Origin: Candidatus Kaiserbacteria bacterium | GTDB taxonomy: Bacteria; Patescibacteriota; Minisyncoccia; Phycocordibacterales; Phycocordibacteraceae | Direction of reading: 5' to 3' | Assembly: GCA_016182285.1 (NCBI GenBank) | Contig: JACOXQ010000030.1 | Coordinates: forward strand, 1 to 5,624 | Length of the DNA: 5,624 nucleotides | Notes under the pieces: model-generated | What the model was told of the DNA's origin: nothing | Database searches by the model: none | Seen by the model: only the letters and a program-made list of their open reading frames with translations | In this document: positions 1 to 4,426 of the stretch, piece after piece | Numbering within the stretch: the stretch's first letter is position 1 | Layout of the letters: every line of letters begins with the position of its first letter | Translations under genes and position numbers: made by a program

Positions 1-137
1 CGATTGTTTTTTTCATGAAAATTTAAAAATTATTTGTTATATTACTGCGAACCGGGCGCATGATAGCACTTCCATTTTGAAATTCAACTTTCCTGTACTA
101 ATTCATCGGTTAGTGGCTTATAAGTTTGGTCTCCAAG

Positions 138-254
138 TTATAACGCGGAACTGAGGAGGAACCACGCGAGTACTAGTGCACCGGTGATACCGGCAAAAGG
201 CGGCATATCCACAGCCACATTTCTTAAGCTATCCGCAACTTGCGCCGACCGGCA
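138..254 (-). other. Doubtful short ORF or gene fragment with a hydrophobic end
   Basis: On the minus strand, an open stretch of 38 codons lies between an in-frame TAG (255-257) and a TAA (138-140). Its last 20 residues form a plausible membrane segment (AGITGALVLAWFLLSSAL at the end). The only ATG gives a 22-residue peptide (start at 206), with no Shine-Dalgarno site; GTG codons at 212 and 218 are alternatives. It could be a tiny membrane peptide, the decayed 3' end of a lost gene, or chance. I do not recognise it and would not call it a gene without homologues. Confidence 0.15.
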
Positions 255-271
255 CTAATCGTGGATAGCCG
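201..271. repeat. Inverted repeat with two competing pairings
   Basis: CGGC-A-TATCCAC at 201-212 is complementary to GTGGATAGCCG at 261-271, with one bulged A. A second segment, GCTATCC at 228-234, is complementary to GGATAGC at 263-269. The two pairings use the same right arm and cannot form together. Such alternative folding occurs in switch-like RNAs, but no downstream gene on the plus strand gives it a target, and no known RNA class is recognised. Confidence 0.25.
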
Positions 272-319
272 GCATATGTCTTGAATTTTTGTGGCAAGGT
301 TAAACCTTTGCTCAGCTTC

Positions 320-351
320 AAAAAGATCCCGCCTCAGCGAAGAGGCGGGAT
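320..351 (-). terminator. Intrinsic terminator of the 371-1231 gene
   Basis: ATCCCGCCTC (326-335) and GAGGCGGGAT (342-351) form a perfect 10-bp GC-rich stem with a six-base loop. Read on the minus strand, the stem is followed by C and five T (320-324), the layout of a rho-independent terminator. It lies about 20 bp beyond the stop codon of the minus-strand gene. The plus strand has no T-run after the stem, so it probably works in one direction. Confidence 0.8.
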
Positions 352-370
352 TTACGTCGGTGCGCGGTTG

Positions 371-1231
371 TTACTTTAATTCTTCTACCGTCTTCGTTAT
401 CTGGTCGAAGTTCTGTTTCAGAAAGGACACCTTCTCTAGTTTCTTTTCCACCTCGGCAAGCCTGGCTTTAAGCTCGGCTTGTTGGGCGAGAAAGACCGGT
501 TCTTGAGCGATATAAAACTTCGCCCGTTCTATAGGGTCCTGCGGTTCGAATCTCTCCTGCTTGCTCGCCTCGGACATTTTAGAGCCCGCTTTGTACCAGC
601 CGATCTTCATTTTGCCCGGCTGGGTTATGGACTCGGTCCAGTGTTCTTTCTCCAGCTGCGGAGCCGTGAGGTTGATGTTGTATCTCACGCGAAGCGCGCC
701 AAGTGTCCTGCTGCCTACAAGGCCGTTCCTGCTTTCCGTTGCCGCCTTAAGAAAGGCGGCAACGAAGTGGTCCATATCGCTCATTTTGTGTTCCTCCATG
801 ATATTTATGGCAAAATCAAGAACCTTGTCTTCGGTTTGAGCGACGGATGCCGTTCTCGCCGACGGTTCGGCCGACAGCGGCTCCGGCACAATACCGGCAA
901 CGGGAACGGGCGGAAAAGCGAGAAGATCTTCGCAGGACTCCAGAATCTTTTTGATCTGCCCGGGGTCAATAGGTACTGCATTATGTGGCTTCCCTTTCTT
1001 CAATCTCTTGAATTCGGCGTGACTTACGAACCGAGTGAACAGCACGAATCCGACCTTTTCAGGCAAGCTCCTCGCCGACGCATCAAGAAACATGACCTTC
1101 TCGCCTGCTGACAACTGCCTGGTGAACTGGCTGTGATTTGAATCTCTCCATCCTACGACGGCGATGGAGAGGCCGGACTCCAGGGTCTTGCGGACCCTCC
1201 GGGTAATCGCGTCAAGCATTTTTTCTATCAA
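371..1231 (-). CDS. Hypothetical protein: DUF2325-like N-terminal domain plus C-terminal coiled coil
   Basis: This 286-residue cytoplasmic protein has no signal peptide or membrane segment. Residues about 20-110 read like the DUF2325 fold: a beta strand ending in VVGWRDSNHSQF (25-36), then VMFLDAS, then VGFVLFTRFVSHAEF. In that family comparable strands carry a 'G..SNH' turn and an 'F.SH' motif; the match is from memory and is not a profile hit. A Pro/Ala-rich linker (about 104-130) leads to a helical middle region (about 135-190, IMEEHKMSDMDHFVAAFLKA). The end (about 238-284) is a charged, Leu-rich heptad-like segment, a likely coiled coil for self-association. The start chosen is TTG at 1231, because a GAGGAGG site lies 4 bp upstream and an in-frame TGA stands just above it; the ATG at residue 5 would be 16 bp from that site. 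The gene is monocistronic with its own promoter candidate and terminator. Molecular function is unknown. Confidence 0.8.
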   Translation of the reverse strand: MIEKMLDAITRRVRKTLESGLSIAVVGWRDSNHSQFTRQLSAGEKVMFLDASARSLPEKVGFVLFTRFVSHAEFKRLKKGKPHNAVPIDPGQIKKILESCEDLLAFPPVPVAGIVPEPLSAEPSARTASVAQTEDKVLDFAINIMEEHKMSDMDHFVAAFLKAATESRNGLVGSRTLGALRVRYNINLTAPQLEKEHWTESITQPGKMKIGWYKAGSKMSEASKQERFEPQDPIERAKFYIAQEPVFLAQQAELKARLAEVEKKLEKVSFLKQNFDQITKTVEELK

Positions 1232-1235
1232 GGGA

Positions 1236-1242
1236 CCTCCTC
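1236..1242 (-). promoter_or_regulatory. Shine-Dalgarno site supporting a TTG start
   Basis: GAGGAGG on the minus strand ends 4 bp before TTG at 1231. The next possible start, an ATG at 1219, is 16 bp away, beyond usual spacing. An in-frame TGA (1241-1243) blocks any longer form, so the site fixes the start as TTG. Confidence 0.6.
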
Positions 1243-1275
1243 AATTGTAAGTTTCAGAATAAAACCTCTGCAAGT

Positions 1276-1304
1276 AAGCTAGCACGAAAATATCACTGCG
1301 TCAA
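1276..1304 (-). promoter_or_regulatory. Promoter candidate for the 371-1231 gene
   Basis: TTGACG (minus strand, 1304-1299) is followed after exactly 17 bp by TAGCTT (1281-1276), which is preceded by TGC as in an extended -10 element. The -35 hexamer matches the sigma-70 consensus in five of six positions; the -10 hexamer is poor. Transcription would begin near 1269, leaving a leader of about 38 bases that contains the Shine-Dalgarno site. Confidence 0.4.
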
Positions 1305-1331
1305 TCCGTCTGACCGATGGTGCGGTTCTGA

Positions 1332-1371
1332 ATGTTCGTTAACTCTCACGGTCGTAGTAGTTAACGAACAT
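1332..1371. repeat. 13-bp perfect inverted repeat between divergent genes
   Basis: ATGTTCGTTAACT (1332-1344) and AGTTAACGAACAT (1359-1371) are perfect inverted copies separated by 14 bp. Each arm contains GTTAAC. The repeat sits between the promoter candidates of the divergent genes at 371-1231 and 1459-2915. It may be an operator for a dimeric regulator, a small terminator-like hairpin without a T-run, or the trace of a mobile element. There is no stronger evidence for one of these. Confidence 0.5.
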
Positions 1372-1419
1372 ATGTATGCCGTTATGGCCAATGCATTAAT
1401 ATACACCTAATCAACACCA

Positions 1420-1451
1420 TTGTTTTTTTAGGCTTGTGGAACGTTTATACT
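1420..1451 (+). promoter_or_regulatory. Promoter candidate giving a leaderless or near-leaderless mRNA
   Basis: TATACT (1446-1451) is a good -10 hexamer ending 7 bp before the ATG at 1459, so transcription would start at or next to the start codon. The -35 is weak: TTGTTT at 1420-1425 is 20 bp away, or 18 bp if TTTATA (1444-1449) is taken as the -10. The only purine run, AGAGG, is one base from the ATG, too close to act as a Shine-Dalgarno site. Confidence 0.35.
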
Positions 1452-1458
1452 TAGAGGC

Positions 1459-1695
1459 ATGGACAAAAAAACAATCGCGGTGCTCGCGTCAGGTGCGGCA
1501 GTCGTCATTCTCGCGGCAGTAACGTTCTATTACTTCACAAAGCCAAGTCAAGAGCCTGAACAGACCGCAAAGACCGAACAGACCGCGGAACTCCCGACAT
1601 ACGGAACCGACAATCCATTAGAGAAAAAACCGGATCTAAACCCGGTGGAGAAGACCAATCCGTTTGCGGACATTAAAATACATCCGTTTGAATAA
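1459..1695 (+). CDS. Small single-pass membrane protein with NP/NPF-rich tail
   Basis: This 78-residue protein has a short N-terminus (MDKK), one hydrophobic segment at about 5-27 (IAVLASGAAVVILAAVTFYYF) and a hydrophilic tail of about 50 residues. The positive N-terminus predicts the tail outside the membrane; because no cleavage site is evident, it is probably anchored. The tail first repeats EQTA (EPEQTAKTEQTAE), then carries spaced NP motifs: NPLEKK, NPVEKT, NPFAD and a final HPFE. I recall similar NPL/NPF tails in small proteins of Parcubacteria, but know of no assigned function. It lies 9 bp upstream of the secreted cysteine-repeat gene on the same strand, which suggests co-transcription and an envelope role for both. 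A likely leaderless start is described separately. Confidence 0.75.
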   Translation: MDKKTIAVLASGAAVVILAAVTFYYFTKPSQEPEQTAKTEQTAELPTYGTDNPLEKKPDLNPVEKTNPFADIKIHPFE

Positions 1696-1704
1696 TTTTA
1701 TCAT

Positions 1705-2859
1705 ATGAAAAATAACTATATCCCTGCCGGCATCGTGTGCGGGGCGCTTCTGCTCTCGCTAGTTCTCGTAGGGAACGCGCGCGCTCAGTCGGACGTGGTG
1801 GAGTCCATCCAGTTCCCTGTAGCGGAGCTCGGAAATTGCGGAAGCAAGGAGGAATGCAGGACTTACTGCGACGAGCCGGACAATATGAAGGCATGCATAG
1901 TATTCGCGGAGAAAAATAACCTCATGCCGGCGAAAGAAATAGAACACGCGAAAAAGTTCCTCTCTGCCGGAGCGAGAGGCCCCGGCGGCTGCACCGGCAA
2001 GAAGTCCTGCGAAGCGTATTGCAATAATCCTGAAAACATAGAGGCATGCGTGGCGTTTGCCGAAGAGAACGGCCTGATGGATGCGGATGAATTGAGCGAG
2101 GCGAGGAAGGTGCGCGATGCCATACGCCGTGGAGTGAAGCCGCCTCCCTGCGGAGGAAAGGAGGCGTGCGACGCATACTGCGAATCGCCCGAGAATATGC
2201 CGGCTTGCATAGAATTCGCCAGCGCCGCCGGCCTTATGAGCGCAGAAGAACAGCAGGGCGCGCAAAAGATGTTGCAGGCCATCAAAGCCGGAGCGAAGCC
2301 GCCGGCCTGCCGCGGGAAAAAGGAGTGCGATGCCTACTGCTCAAAGGATGAGAACTTTGACGAATGCGTGGAGTTCGGCAAGGCGGCCGGATTCATGAAC
2401 GCAGAGGAATACGAAATGGCGAAGAAGACGCGCGGTAAAGGCCCGGGCGGCTGCCGTGGTAAAGAAGAGTGCGACGCTCTCTGCAGCGACCCTGCGAAAG
2501 AAGATATGTGCATCAATTTCGCGATAGATAACGGGCTTATGTCGGAGGAGCGTAAGAGCGAGATGGAAGAAGGCAACCGGAGGTTCCGCGAGAGCTTCGG
2601 CAATATGCCGCCGGAAGTCGCAAGCTGCCTTACTGAAAAGTGGGGAGCGGATAATTTTGAGAAATTTAAGAGCGGTGCCATGCGGCCCAGCAGGCAGATG
2701 GGAGAGGAGATGCAACCATGCTTCCAGGCGCATACCAGAGGCCTCCCGAGGGAGCGTATCCGATGCCTGAAGGAGAGTACCGACCGCCGGAAGGCGCGTA
2801 CATGCCGCCGGAAGGAGGAACCTACCCAGCACCTGCTCCAGAACCGTCCAGCACCATAA
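1705..2859 (+). CDS. Secreted protein with five C-x5-C-x3-C-x8-C repeats, apparently frameshifted near its end
   Basis: The frame encodes 384 residues. Residues 1-27 are a signal peptide (basic start MKNN, a long hydrophobic core, cleavage after ARA). There follow five repeats of about 50 residues with identical cysteine spacing, C-x5-C-x3-C-x8-C: C45/51/55/64, C96/102/106/115, C149/155/159/168, C202/208/212/221 and C250/256/260/269. Each ends in a 'FA..NGLM' type helix. The even number of cysteines and the export signal suggest disulphide-bonded or metal-binding extracellular modules; which is not visible. Two more cysteines (C308, C339) lie in a last domain beginning MPPEVASC. After about residue 341 the frame becomes Arg-rich and unlike the rest, while the -1 frame encodes a Pro/Glu/Gly/Tyr-rich tail, so the native protein probably ran to 2915 (about 403 residues). 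No Shine-Dalgarno site precedes the ATG; expression may depend on the upstream gene. The family looks CPR-typical to me but I cannot name it. Confidence 0.8.
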   Translation: MKNNYIPAGIVCGALLLSLVLVGNARAQSDVVESIQFPVAELGNCGSKEECRTYCDEPDNMKACIVFAEKNNLMPAKEIEHAKKFLSAGARGPGGCTGKKSCEAYCNNPENIEACVAFAEENGLMDADELSEARKVRDAIRRGVKPPPCGGKEACDAYCESPENMPACIEFASAAGLMSAEEQQGAQKMLQAIKAGAKPPACRGKKECDAYCSKDENFDECVEFGKAAGFMNAEEYEMAKKTRGKGPGGCRGKEECDALCSDPAKEDMCINFAIDNGLMSEERKSEMEEGNRRFRESFGNMPPEVASCLTEKWGADNFEKFKSGAMRPSRQMGEEMQPCFQAHTRGLPRERIRCLKESTDRRKARTCRRKEEPTQHLLQNRPAP

Positions 2860-2915
2860 CGCCAGAATCCCTCTCGGCCGCCGCCATCCTCTTCCTAAAA
2901 GCCTTCGGCCTATAA
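2727..2915 (+). pseudogene. Displaced C-terminal tail of the cysteine-repeat protein (-1 frame)
   Basis: In the frame one base behind that of 1705-2859, the sequence encodes 62 residues with repeated PPEGAY/MPEGEY/PPEGAYMPPEGG units, then APAPEPSS and a hydrophobic end (ILFLKAFGL) before TAA at 2913-2915. Such a low-complexity tail fits a surface protein, whereas the frame actually joined to the repeats is Arg-rich. The tail frame is closed upstream by TAA at 2652-2654, so the crossover must lie between 2655 and about 2730. Restoring one G at CCAGGCG (2724-2730) would give a smooth join (PCFQ-GAYQRPPEG). There is an ATG at 2718, but independent translation of the tail is unlikely. Confidence 0.6.
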
Positions 2916-2923
2916 TGTGTCAA

Positions 2924-2987
2924 GTAGAAAGGGTTACCCTTGCTACCAAATGGTGGCTGTCCCCATTACCTTTGTCCCCATTACCTT
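2924..2987. repeat. Hairpin plus 15-bp tandem repeat, REP-like
   Basis: GTAG-A-AAGGG-TTA-CCCTT-G-CTAC (2924-2946) forms an imperfect hairpin with a three-base loop and one mismatch. ACCA-AA-TGGT follows. Then TGTCCCCATTACCTT occurs twice in perfect tandem (2958-2972 and 2973-2987). The block lies between convergent genes and its last copy overlaps the exonuclease 3' end. From memory, GGGGACAGCCACC-type sequence beside such repeats is common in intergenic elements mobilised by REP-associated tyrosine transposases; no such transposase is present here. The hairpin could also stop transcription, though neither side has a T-run. Confidence 0.55.
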
Positions 2988-3697
2988 AGATAATGCTTCA
3001 ACGTATATATCCAGTCCGCCTCTATCGTCGGTTCCTTCTCTTTCTCTCGCAAAAGCCATTTCAGATAATCCCTGTCCGTCCGAACAATTTCTTCTATCTT
3101 CTTGCCGTTGTACTTACCGAAACGCAGCGTGGTGAAGAGGAGCGGGCGCGCCGAGACTGCGAGCATCGCGAGAAGCGCGGCCTCCTCTGTCCCGTGCCGC
3201 TCCTTCATCTTCTCTAGGAGCCGTTCAAAGAGCGCCTCCAAGACGAGCACGTCGCCGAGTGCGTCGTGCGCCTCGGCCTCCACGTCCAAGTCAAGCAGGT
3301 AGCGCAGATATTGGAGCCGATAGTTAGGTAGTTGGTCATTCGGGTCAAGAGCGTATGCGAGCTTATAGGTGCAGATGGCGCGCTTCGGAACGACGCCATC
3401 GCGCGCGAGCATCGCTAGGTCAAAGGCGGCGTTGTGCGCGACGGTTATCGTCTCCTCGTGTTCCAATAAATCTTTCAATCCCGCATATTCAGGCGAGTCT
3501 TTAAAAGCCGGCTTCTCCGCTACCATCCGCTCAGTAATATGGTGAATAGCCATGGACTCTATGGATATCGGCACAGGCGGCTTATAGAGCGCGTTCACCA
3601 AGGGCTCGTCTATGTACCGCTCCTTCACCGCGAGCTGGACTAGGCGGTCCTTGTCGCTACTGCCCGTCGTCTCGGTATCCAAAAAGAGTATCTTCAT
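2981..3697 (-). CDS. DnaQ/ExoX-like 3'-5' exonuclease (DEDDh family)
   Basis: This 238-residue cytoplasmic protein has the full DEDDh catalytic set: DTETTG with D7 and E9 (ExoI), HNAAFDLAML with D93 (ExoII), and HDALGDV with H144 and D149 (ExoIII). Such enzymes remove nucleotides from 3' ends using two metal ions, in repair, recombination or proofreading. Residues about 1-165 form the nuclease domain. Residues about 186-238 form a small second module with RFGKYNGKKIEEI and DYLKWLL, similar to the C-terminal extension of ExoX-like enzymes and to DUF3820. That arrangement favours a stand-alone ExoX-type enzyme over a DNA polymerase III epsilon subunit, which lacks this module. The ATG at 3697 overlaps the upstream cupin remnant's stop as ATGA and has no Shine-Dalgarno site. 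The last Arg codon and the TAA lie inside a 15-bp tandem repeat, so the 3' end may have been altered by the repeat. Confidence 0.9.
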   Translation of the reverse strand: MKILFLDTETTGSSDKDRLVQLAVKERYIDEPLVNALYKPPVPISIESMAIHHITERMVAEKPAFKDSPEYAGLKDLLEHEETITVAHNAAFDLAMLARDGVVPKRAICTYKLAYALDPNDQLPNYRLQYLRYLLDLDVEAEAHDALGDVLVLEALFERLLEKMKERHGTEEAALLAMLAVSARPLLFTTLRFGKYNGKKIEEIVRTDRDYLKWLLREKEKEPTIEADWIYTLKHYLR

Positions 3698-3897
3698 TCG
3701 GTCGTGGCGCCATCAAGGTGTTCACCCTCGTCGGTCTCGGCGTCTGCCTTCGTCTTATGAATCGTGCCGTCTTTATGATTGGGCGGCGCGTAGAGCGTGT
3801 ACAGCTTGAGCGGCTTCTCGGCAGAAGTGTTAATTATATTGACGTTATGTCTGGGTGGAAAGAGCGGGCGGTTCTTTAAAGTCTGGCAGCCGAAGGC
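3694..3897 (-). pseudogene. C-terminal remnant of a cupin-domain gene
   Basis: The minus-strand frame is open for 67 codons, from just below an in-frame TAG (3898-3900) to TGA (3694-3696), and contains no ATG or credible alternative start. From about residue 14 it reads PPRHNVNIINTSAEKPLKL, then YTLYAPPNHKDGTIHKTKAD, closely resembling the end of small single-domain cupins (the HN..NTS strand, then LYT.Y.PP.H..GT.HKTKADA). Intact relatives are, as I remember, about 110-125 residues long, so roughly the first half is missing, including most metal-binding histidines. The stop codon overlaps the exonuclease ATG as ATGA, the mark of a formerly coupled operon. Upstream is unrelated sequence with hairpins. 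A deletion, an insertion or an assembly misjoin could all explain this. Its function is presumably lost. Confidence 0.6.
3833..3861 (-). promoter_or_regulatory. Promoter candidate for the exonuclease inside the cupin remnant
   Basis: On the minus strand, TTTCCA (3861-3856) and a perfect TATAAT (3838-3833) are 17 bp apart. Transcription would start near 3826 and run about 130 bases to the exonuclease ATG. The -35 matches four of six consensus positions. Because the cupin upstream is broken, an internal promoter would explain how the exonuclease is still expressed, but coding constraint in the remnant could also have produced this match. Confidence 0.35.
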
Positions 3898-3990
3898 CTA
3901 GTTCATAAACCGCGCCAAGACTGGGAAATTGATCAGAGACCAATTTCCCGAAAGAGCTGTGTAAATTTCGGTGCCGAAATCTACACTTAT
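3868..3990 (-). ncRNA. Candidate structured RNA or leader with three hairpins
   Basis: Three inverted repeats follow one another on the minus strand: GTGTAGATTTCGG / CCGAAATTTACAC (3986-3959, 13 bp), GGGAAATTG / CAATTTCCC (3949-3923, 9 bp, nine-base loop), and GCGGTT / AACCGC (3913-3868, enclosing GCCTTCGGC). In the first, the single non-complementary position is A/C on the plus strand but G/U on the minus, so the stem is continuous only in minus-strand RNA. A TTGACA element lies just upstream (4018). No T-run follows. I do not recognise the class; it may be an sRNA, a leader acting on the cupin-exonuclease unit, or inverted repeats bound as DNA. Confidence 0.35.
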
Positions 3991-4018
3991 AGTGTATTCC
4001 CTCCTGTTCGAGTGTCAA
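3991..4018 (-). promoter_or_regulatory. Promoter candidate upstream of the hairpin region
   Basis: A perfect TTGACA (4018-4013, minus strand) starts 4 bp past the TspO stop codon. The best-spaced -10 is TACACT (3996-3991, 16 bp spacer, four of six). TATAAG (3991-3986) is a better hexamer but needs a 21-bp spacer. The AGGAGGG in the spacer is probably not a ribosome site, since no start codon follows. Confidence 0.4.
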
Positions 4019-4021
4019 GCG

Positions 4022-4417
4022 TTATTTGTTTAAGTAGGTGATTGTTAGTTGAAGCGCGGTCGCGAAGGAGACCCAGAGGAGATACGGGACGTTGGCGAGG
4101 GCGACCCAACGCAGGTGTGGATATATGACGATGAGCGCCCAGACGAGCGTCGCGAGCACGAGCAGGATGTCGGCGGCGGCGAGGTAGTTATTCTTCAATA
4201 CGAATTGGAAGTAGGTAAAGGAGAAGTTGAAGACGAGGTTGAGGGCGAATGGCAGAGCCACTATCCAAGGTATCTCTCTCGTGAACGCTTTATAAAATAC
4301 CGTGCCGTACGTCACCGCGATGATGAGATACAACAGAGTCCACACAGGGCCGAAGACCCATGCCGGCGGCGACCAACTCGGCCTAATTAGCGTCTGGTAT
4401 GAGGTGTACGAATCCAT
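4022..4417 (-). CDS. tspO: TspO/MBR-family membrane protein, short form lacking the first helix
   Basis: This 131-residue protein has the TspO signature: PSWSPPAWVFGPVWTLLY (13-30), then NLVFNFSFTYFQF (60-72), DILL (83-86) and a final helix with LLWVSFATALQL (113-124). The family binds tetrapyrroles, cholesterol-like ligands and synthetic ligands; proposed roles include porphyrin handling and stress response. Typical members are about 150-170 residues with five helices. Here the conserved P.W.PP loop begins at residue 13, so the usual first helix is absent and four segments remain (about 20-42, 50-72, 80-99, 105-128). An in-frame TGA directly upstream of the ATG rules out an N-terminal extension. 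The gene starts 9 bp after the three-helix gene at 4427-4750 and probably shares its transcript; no Shine-Dalgarno site is close enough to the ATG. Confidence 0.88.
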   Translation of the reverse strand: MDSYTSYQTLIRPSWSPPAWVFGPVWTLLYLIIAVTYGTVFYKAFTREIPWIVALPFALNLVFNFSFTYFQFVLKNNYLAAADILLVLATLVWALIVIYPHLRWVALANVPYLLWVSFATALQLTITYLNK

Positions 4418-4426
4418 TCATGTATT

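Larger units (their letters stand above)
1..319. other. Left-edge region without a convincing gene
   Basis: The first 50 or so bases are very AT-rich; from about 145 to 275 the sequence becomes GC-richer. I found no open frame of normal gene length on either strand and no RNA family that I recognise. The region contains small inverted repeats (CCGG around TGATA at about 181-193, and the longer pairing listed at 201-271) and one doubtful short frame on the minus strand (138-254). It lies beyond the terminator of the gene at 371-1231, so it is probably a separate transcription unit or spacer. Confidence 0.5.

Noticed and set aside
479..1111. A 210-codon plus-strand open frame opposite the DUF2325-like gene
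   Set aside because: It lies entirely on the other strand of a gene with a good ribosome site, terminator and sensible domain pattern; its Arg/Phe-rich translation has no family character.
1759..2285. Long minus-strand open frames across the Cys-repeat gene
   Set aside because: They arise from the repeated codon pattern of the real gene. The plus frame has a signal peptide and five regular repeats; the minus frames have none.
1705..2915. Programmed -1 ribosomal frameshifting to reach the PPEGAY tail
   Set aside because: No canonical slippery heptamer with downstream structure was found around 2715-2735; a one-base loss or sequencing error is simpler.
2958..2987. Start of a CRISPR array
   Set aside because: Only two 15-bp units occur and they touch each other without spacers.
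3868..4000. Short minus-strand frame with reading DQFPSLGAVYELGLRLPDF, ending TAA at about 3846
   Set aside because: It is open for some 45 codons but has no start codon or ribosome site and no family resemblance, and it overlaps the hairpins; treated as chance in a structured region.
4050..4390. Charged plus-strand open frame opposite TspO
   Set aside because: It is the antisense of a hydrophobic membrane protein, which typically reads as a charged frame; it has no ribosome site or family match.
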